A stretch of DNA of 8,250 bases from Thermoplasmata archaeon (GTDB taxonomy: Archaea; Thermoplasmatota; Thermoplasmata; GCA-020350865), in NCBI GenBank assembly GCA_020350865.1, contig CP070726.1:2098713-2106962 (forward strand), read 5' to 3'. Under the pieces are notes generated by a model. It ran no database searches. It was given only the letters and a program-made list of their open reading frames with translations, and was not told the DNA's origin. A program made the translations under genes and the position numbers. Below are positions 1-4,262 of this stretch, in pieces; position 1 is the stretch's first letter, and every line of letters begins with the position of its first letter.

Positions 1-1
1 T

Positions 2-232
2 GGCGGGGGGGTGTTATTTGTTGTAATTGCATTATATTTAATACGAGGCAGTAGAAAAAGAAAAGCGAGATATTCCTATGTAAACATACCCCTTGAGGAT
101 ATCACAAACGTAGCCGTTGAGCCGAGGAGCACTCTGATTATCAAAGGATGGGATTTCAGGGTGATAATATCTGGTAACGTTTTGCATATCCATCAACACC
201 TGGGATATTTATTATCCCATCAGGTTAAATGA
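2..232 (+). CDS. C-terminal part of a membrane protein (5' end outside the window)
   Basis: The frame is open from the left edge to a TGA stop, so the GTG at position 11 is probably internal and the true start lies upstream. The visible part begins with a hydrophobic stretch (LFVVIALYLI) followed at once by a basic cluster (RGSRKRKAR). This is what a transmembrane helix with its cytoplasmic flank looks like. After it comes a soluble tail of about 50 residues rich in beta-forming residues (PLEDITNVAVEPRSTLII and so on). That alternation loosely recalls the bacterial PH-like (bPH2/DUF304) domains that often follow membrane helices, but this is only a resemblance and too little is visible to assign a family. 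The gene converges on the ATPase gene; 68 bp separate the two stop codons. Confidence 0.6.
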   Translation, partial: GGGVLFVVIALYLIRGSRKRKARYSYVNIPLEDITNVAVEPRSTLIIKGWDFRVIISGNVLHIHQHLGYLLSHQVK

Positions 233-237
233 CTAAT

Positions 238-270
238 ATCCAAATGCACAAACAAATGAGTGTAAAAGGG
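238..270 (+). repeat. 33-nt element after a stop codon, copy 1
   Basis: This segment lies 5 nt after the stop of the left-edge gene. Aligned without gaps, it matches 27 of 33 positions in the segment at 4138-4170, which also follows a plus-strand stop codon. Shared blocks are ATCCAAAT, CAAACA, GAG and AAAAGGG. The A-rich composition makes a chance match possible. It could be a 3'-UTR or terminator-linked element. Confidence 0.3.
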
Positions 271-300
271 GGGCTTATGTCCTTATATAATCGATGCCGG

Positions 301-1587
301 CTATGAACTTATCCCAAGGAGGAGTTTCCATAGAGGAGTGAAATGAATGGTCTTGTTATTTATCTTCTCCACATCCTCATAATCGAATGTGATGACCTCC
401 GCTTTTTTCAATCCGAACTCGTCCAGGCATCTTACCAGGGCCTTGACCTCCCTGTCCCTTGTGTCCCGGGCTTCGGGATCATAGCACACCTGTATGGGTC
501 TGATTCTCCGTTTCTCCCTGACAATGAAATCAACCTCTTCCTGCGAGCGGGATTTCCAGTAAAAGGTATCTGCTCCCCTCCTCAATAATTCTATAGCAAC
601 CGCATTTTCACAGAGTCTGCCCAGGTTCTCGGTTCCTGCAAGGTTGGCAAAACCGCAGTCTATTGCATATATCTTTCTTGGGTACTGCATCCGGTCCTTT
701 ATCTTGTACGAAAATATCGTGTTGTCGAAGAACAGGAACGCGTTCTTCATATGCTGAAAATACGAAATCAGCGTGGGTGTTGATGTCTTGATACCGCGGC
801 TTTTGAAATATCGGGTCATCTTGCCAAAGGAAAGTAGGTTGGATACATTGGATGCGCAGTAATTTGATAGTTCCTCCATGACATTCTCATTTCGGATCTC
901 TGCCCTGGAGAGTATGTCCCTTGAAACGATATCTGAAAAAAGTTGGGAGAGCATAGTATCTTTTTGCTTTCCGAGCGCAACCTCGGGAAATCCCCCGTGG
1001 GTCATATACTCTTTGAGGTACTTCTTAATCAATGATTCTTCTTTTTCGGTGGGAATCTTGTCATTTATTTTCATATCCCTAAATACCATGAATTCCCTGA
1101 AACTCAGTGGCAAAACCACGCATGTGAGGTGCCTTCCAGTAAGCAACCGGGCATAGTCCTTGCTCAATAGATTTGCAGATGACCCTGAAACAAATATCTT
1201 TATTTTCCCTTTGAACTCATCATAAATACTTCTGACATACCTTTCCCATCCAGCTATCCTTTGAACCTCATCAAGGAACAGATAGACCTTCTTTTTCTTT
1301 GCCAAGATTTGCTCAGCAAATATGAATTCCACGATATCGTTAAAATATTCATCTTTCAAAGGTAGAAGCCTTCTATTCTCAAAATTAATATAAATCGTGC
1401 TCTTCTTTGGCAGGCGCTTGATGAGCGAGAACATTAGGTAGGTTTTACCCGCCCTTCTCGGGCCCACGATATCTGTTATTGTCTGCTCATTTATAAACGG
1501 ATTTATCTCCCTTTCCTTTACCTCGGGGAGCTCCGATTGCCAGTAATCCCGAATCACTCTTTCTATTCTTCCGTCCATATATAACAT
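301..1587 (-). CDS. AAA+ ATPase of the AAA_14/DUF4143 family
   Basis: A P-loop ATPase of the large archaeal and bacterial family that joins an AAA_14 domain to a C-terminal DUF4143 domain. Its cellular role is poorly known. The Walker A motif GPRRAGKT is at residues 42-49 (Lys48) and Walker B VYLFLDEVQ at 101-109 (Asp106, Glu107). A sensor-1-like SGSSANL begins at 134, and LTGR at 149-152 may supply the arginine finger. Residues about 235-285 look like a winged-helix segment. The C-terminal part (about 305-370) has the restriction-endonuclease-like layout of the family: Glu327, EVDF at 351-354, then IQVCY at 365-369 where nucleases have E-x-K. Catalytic nuclease activity is therefore doubtful. 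At 428 residues it appears full length. Two ATG starts are possible, at 1587 and at 1578 (residue 4). The second fits the distance to the TATA-like box better. The gene stands alone, divergent from the TPR gene. Confidence 0.9.
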   Translation of the reverse strand: MLYMDGRIERVIRDYWQSELPEVKEREINPFINEQTITDIVGPRRAGKTYLMFSLIKRLPKKSTIYINFENRRLLPLKDEYFNDIVEFIFAEQILAKKKKVYLFLDEVQRIAGWERYVRSIYDEFKGKIKIFVSGSSANLLSKDYARLLTGRHLTCVVLPLSFREFMVFRDMKINDKIPTEKEESLIKKYLKEYMTHGGFPEVALGKQKDTMLSQLFSDIVSRDILSRAEIRNENVMEELSNYCASNVSNLLSFGKMTRYFKSRGIKTSTPTLISYFQHMKNAFLFFDNTIFSYKIKDRMQYPRKIYAIDCGFANLAGTENLGRLCENAVAIELLRRGADTFYWKSRSQEEVDFIVREKRRIRPIQVCYDPEARDTRDREVKALVRCLDEFGLKKAEVITFDYEDVEKINNKTIHFTPLWKLLLGISS

Positions 1588-1595
1588 CTCTATAT

Positions 1596-1617
1596 ATCGT
1601 TAAATATATTTAACGAT
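1596..1617. promoter_or_regulatory. Perfect 22-bp palindrome over the ATPase promoter
   Basis: The two 11-bp arms, ATCGTTAAATA and TATTTAACGAT, are exact reverse complements with no spacer. The site begins 9 bp upstream of the first ATPase ATG and contains a TATA-like TTAAATATATTTAA core on the minus strand. A protein bound here would cover the likely TBP site, so a repressor operator is the simplest reading. The cognate regulator is unknown. The ATPase's own winged-helix segment makes autoregulation conceivable. Confidence 0.6.
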
Positions 1618-1626
1618 TTTGGTACA

Positions 1627-1650
1627 TATCGTTAAATAGAAAAAACGATA
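1627..1650. promoter_or_regulatory. Second, imperfect dyad upstream of the ATPase gene
   Basis: The outer arms TATCGTT and AACGATA pair exactly around a 10-nt A-rich centre. The inner 22 bp (1628-1649) has the same length and same outer half-sites as the perfect palindrome, and starts 32 bp from it, about three helical turns. ATATCGTTAAATA occurs at 1594-1606 and again at 1626-1638. Two sites on the same helical face suggest cooperative binding by one regulator. Confidence 0.5.
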
Positions 1651-1880
1651 CTAATCATGAAATCGTATCTAAATTGTTGTTTTTGGAGTTAGTATTTATC
1701 TGGCTTTCGCTATTTTTTTCTTTCCCCCAGTAGGTCATTATCAACAATTCTTCAGTTTCAGAATAAAACCTGTGCTAACACTTTCTGATGGCCCAACAGC
1801 ACCCTAGGCTTGTTCAAGTCCTTCTTGATAAAGGGCCTCTCCTGATCAATACCTGCAGGATGTTGTTTCAATGCGATAAA

Positions 1881-1935
1881 TTTTAAATAAAGATAATGAT
1901 ATTTATAAATAACTTGGGGGGATATATGGGGAGGT
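1881..1935 (+). promoter_or_regulatory. Promoter-like boxes and Shine-Dalgarno site of the TPR gene
   Basis: Two archaeal TATA-like boxes are present, TTTTAAATAA at 1881-1890 and TTTATAAAT at 1902-1910. The first would give a leader of roughly 30 nt and the second a leader of only a few nt. A strong GGAGGT at 1930-1935 ends 4 nt before the ATG at 1940. It fixes that start and favours the upstream box, since the leader must include it. Confidence 0.5.
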
Positions 1936-1939
1936 TATC

Positions 1940-3781
1940 ATGGAACGATCCAATATGTGTCCAAACTGTGGAACCGATTTACCGGAGGGTGCGAAGTTCT
2001 GTCCCTATTGCGGGCCAATTTCCAAAGGTGATGTCCAGAATGTGAAGGGTGGTATGCACGATTCTGTCGCCCTTCGTTCACCAGGCGCCGGGAGTGTATA
2101 TGCCCCGAAGATAGAACTCGGGGAGAAGAGATACACATGTCCCGAATGTGGCAATATAATAAGCGAAGGGAACCATCTGTTGATATGTGATGAATGCAGC
2201 AAGAAATTTTGTGAACACTGCGAGAGTTTCTTTAGAGTTGATAGAGATATCGGGCAATTGCCGTACTGTAAGGTTTGTTACCAGGAAGTTTTTAAGAAGG
2301 TTGACAGTGGCAAGAAGGACACTGAAAGTCTGTTCAACATCGCTAAAATCTACTTTGACGACGAGATGTACGAGCAATCATTGGAATGGTATGAAAAGGC
2401 ATTGGAATTGCAGAATAACAATGAGAAGGCAATTAAAGGGAAGATGGACTGTTTGAAGGAAATGAATGAAGTTGACAGGTTGATCTCCTTTTGTAATGAG
2501 GTTTTATCGAGAAATCCGGATTTTTCCGATGGATGGATGAGAAAGGGGGTTGGATTTATACTGAAAAATAATCAAAATAAGGCCATCGAATGCTTTGACA
2601 GGGCACTAAAGATAGATCCGAATAATGCAGGTGCCTGGCTTAATAAAGGTGTCGCGCTGGGACAGTTAGGCAGACCGCCCAAGGAAAAACTTAAACATTT
2701 TGAAAAAGCGTTGGGCATCGACCCGAACCACGCACAAGCTTGGTATAATAAAGGTATGGTGCTGGGACAGTTAGGCAAACCGCCCGAGGAAGAACTTAAA
2801 TGTTATGATAAAGCGTTGGGCATCGACCCGAACCACGCACAAGCTTGGTGTAATAAAGGTATTGCGCTGGGAAAATTGGGCAGGCCGCCCGAGGAAGAAC
2901 TAAAATGTTATGATAAAGCCTTGAGCATTGACCCGAATAATGCAGATGCCTGGCTAAATAAAGGTATGGTGCTGGGAAAATTAGGCAGACCGCCAGAGGT
3001 TAAACTTAAATGTTATGATAAAGCGTTGAGTATTGACCCGAATAATGCAGATGCATGGTATAATAAAGGTATTGTGCTGGGACAATTGGGCAGACCGCCC
3101 GAGGAGAAGCTTAAGTGTTATGAGAAGGTGTTGAGCATCGACCCGAATAATGCACAAGCTTGGTATAATAAAGGTGTTATGCTGGGAAAATTGGGCAGAC
3201 CGCACGAGGAGAAACTTAAGTGTTATGAGAAGGTGCTGAGCATCGATCCGAATCGCGCACAAGCTTGGTATAACAAAGGTGTCGTGCTGGGAAAATTGGG
3301 CCGACCTCCAGAAGAAGAACTCAAATGTTATGAGAAAGTATTGAGTATTGACCCGAATCACGCACGTGCGTGGTATAACAAAGGTGTCGTGCTGGGAAAA
3401 TTGGACAGTCCACCCGAAAAAGAACTTGAATGTTACGATAAAGCCTTGAGCATCAACCCGAATTATGTAAAAGCTTGGCTCAATAGAGGTATCGCGCTGG
3501 GTAAATTAGACAGACCGCCCCAGGAAGAACTTAAGTGTTATGATAAAGCGTTGAGCATTGATCCGAATAATGCAGATGCTTGGTTTAACAAAGGTGTCGT
3601 TCTGGGTAGACTAGGTAGGCCAGCCGAGGAAGAACTTAGATGTTATGATAAAGTGTTGAGCATCGATCCCAATCACGTTCAGGCCTGGTATAATAAAGGT
3701 GTCGAGCTGAGAAGACTGGGCAGAAACGAAGAGGCACAATATTGTGAGAAGAAAGCGAATGAACTCAGTAATAAAAGATGA
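1940..3781 (+). CDS. Zinc-ribbon and TPR-repeat protein
   Basis: A 613-residue predicted soluble protein, probably a protein-interaction scaffold; partners are unknown. The N terminus has a classic zinc ribbon (Cys7/Cys10 with Cys21/Cys24). A second cysteine module follows with four CxxC pairs at 67/70, 83/86, 91/94 and 110/113. That order resembles RING- or FYVE-type cross-brace folds, though the family is not certain. TPR-type repeats start near residue 130: three of the usual 34 residues (130-163, 164-197, 198-231), then ten of 35 residues (232-581), then a shorter closing unit. Each 35-residue unit has a proline-containing insertion (GRPPEEELKCY where a normal TPR has about GRYEEALECY). 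Most keep the W-x-N-K-G and DPN motifs, and units 2-10 carry Cys at unit position 22. There is no signal peptide or membrane segment. The start is supported by GGAGGT 4 nt upstream. The gene is divergent from the ATPase and followed 91 bp later by a small zinc-ribbon gene. Confidence 0.9.
   Translation: MERSNMCPNCGTDLPEGAKFCPYCGPISKGDVQNVKGGMHDSVALRSPGAGSVYAPKIELGEKRYTCPECGNIISEGNHLLICDECSKKFCEHCESFFRVDRDIGQLPYCKVCYQEVFKKVDSGKKDTESLFNIAKIYFDDEMYEQSLEWYEKALELQNNNEKAIKGKMDCLKEMNEVDRLISFCNEVLSRNPDFSDGWMRKGVGFILKNNQNKAIECFDRALKIDPNNAGAWLNKGVALGQLGRPPKEKLKHFEKALGIDPNHAQAWYNKGMVLGQLGKPPEEELKCYDKALGIDPNHAQAWCNKGIALGKLGRPPEEELKCYDKALSIDPNNADAWLNKGMVLGKLGRPPEVKLKCYDKALSIDPNNADAWYNKGIVLGQLGRPPEEKLKCYEKVLSIDPNNAQAWYNKGVMLGKLGRPHEEKLKCYEKVLSIDPNRAQAWYNKGVVLGKLGRPPEEELKCYEKVLSIDPNHARAWYNKGVVLGKLDSPPEKELECYDKALSINPNYVKAWLNRGIALGKLDRPPQEELKCYDKALSIDPNNADAWFNKGVVLGRLGRPAEEELRCYDKVLSIDPNHVQAWYNKGVELRRLGRNEEAQYCEKKANELSNKR
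2633..3682 (+). repeat. Ten tandem 105-bp repeats coding 35-residue TPR variants
   Basis: Units begin at 2633 and every 105 bp after that, each starting at the Ala-Trp codons. Similarity is visible in the DNA as well as in the protein. For example, a run starting TTGGGCATCGACCCGAAC at 2711 recurs exactly 105 bp later and continues unchanged past the HindIII-like AAGCTTGG. This points to tandem duplication within the gene, followed by drift. Because the copies are similar, copy number could vary between strains or be wrong in a short-read assembly. Confidence 0.85.
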
Positions 3782-3872
3782 CATGCCCAATGGAGATAGG
3801 GATAATGGTCAATTTTGCTATTCGACGAAAACTATAACTAACACCGTTTACATTAAAAACATATGATTGGTT

Positions 3873-4112
3873 ATGACAGTCGCTTATATCTATGACGATT
3901 TGGGTACTTTATATCTCTTCTGTTTTAAATGTAAGGTGTGGATACAGATTGGAACTGTTTGGGATTATAAACAGATTGGGCTTCCGACATTCTATCACTG
4001 TGAGGTATGCGACCATAAATTTGTCATTGACAAAATACAATTTAAAAGGAGGGATATGAAATTCCATCCAAGAAGGAGCATTGCAGAAACCGATGAGTTG
4101 GTGATATTATAA
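3873..4112 (+). CDS. Small zinc-ribbon protein, function unknown
   Basis: A short protein of 79 residues if started at the ATG at 3873, or 81 from a TTG at 3867. I prefer the ATG because neither start has a clear Shine-Dalgarno site. It has two CxxC pairs, CFKC and CEVC, separated by 22 residues, the layout of a single zinc ribbon. Aromatic residues (Trp, Tyr, Phe) lie between and around the pairs, as in compact beta-rich ribbons. The C terminus is basic (KRRDMKFHPRR) and could contact nucleic acid, but that is inference. There is no membrane segment. It follows the TPR gene by 91 bp, and a weak TATA-like GTTTACATT lies about 25 bp upstream, so it may be transcribed alone without a leader. 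It could also be a read-through partner of the TPR protein. Confidence 0.6.
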   Translation: MTVAYIYDDLGTLYLFCFKCKVWIQIGTVWDYKQIGLPTFYHCEVCDHKFVIDKIQFKRRDMKFHPRRSIAETDELVIL

Positions 4113-4137
4113 GCATAAACAAAATAAGGAAACTCAC

Positions 4138-4170
4138 ATCCAAATCCTCAAACAGACGAGGGAAAAAGGG
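4138..4170 (+). repeat. 33-nt element after a stop codon, copy 2
   Basis: It begins 25 nt after the stop of the small zinc-ribbon gene and matches 27 of 33 positions of the segment at 238-270. Weaker similarity may continue for about 20 nt beyond both copies, ending at GATG. It runs into the A/T stem at 4162-4182. Confidence 0.3.
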
Positions 4171-4182
4171 TTAACATTTTTC
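4162..4182. terminator. Possible A/U-rich terminator between convergent genes
   Basis: GAAAAA at 4162-4167 is the exact reverse complement of TTTTTC at 4177-4182, around a 9-nt centre containing GTTAAC. The plus-strand RNA would end in a U-run, which can terminate archaeal transcription. The stem is all A/U apart from one pair, so the hairpin itself is weak. For the RND gene coming the other way, a separate U6 run lies directly after its stop (4257-4262). Confidence 0.25.
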
Positions 4183-4262
4183 ATATCTGATGTGCAATCA
4201 TACAATAATTATATTTTCAAAATCAGTTCAATGTTATTAACATCACTCGGACCATTAAAAAA

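Larger units (their letters stand above)
1588..1939. other. 352-bp divergent intergenic region
   Basis: This gap separates the divergent ATPase and TPR genes. Its left third is very A/T-rich and holds two operator-like dyads. Its right end holds the TPR gene's promoter-like boxes and Shine-Dalgarno site. Between them (about 1758-1871) is a stretch of more balanced composition. On the minus strand it is open for 37 codons from a TTG and ends in TGA at 1758-1760. The hypothetical peptide contains ERPFIKKDLNKPRVLLGHQ, which I do not recognise. It has no convincing ribosome binding site. It may be a gene remnant or chance. Confidence 0.6.

Noticed and set aside
1790..1837. GGCCC and GGGCC as stem arms of an RNA structure
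   Set aside because: The arms are 5 bp, the loop is 38 nt, and pairing does not extend on either side.
2981..3361. Minus-strand ORF of 126 codons opposite the TPR repeats
   Set aside because: It is the antisense shadow of the repeat array; its own repetition simply mirrors the TPR units.
2633..3682. Regular 105-bp direct repeats that could be mistaken for a CRISPR array or satellite
   Set aside because: The repeats are in frame, have no unique spacers and encode a continuous TPR array within one gene.
301..3781. ATPase plus TPR protein as a two-gene defence or toxin-antitoxin system
   Set aside because: The genes are divergent and 352 bp apart, neither has a known effector domain, and the nuclease-like E-x-K of the ATPase reads Q-x-C. 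Nothing beyond adjacency supports a joint system.
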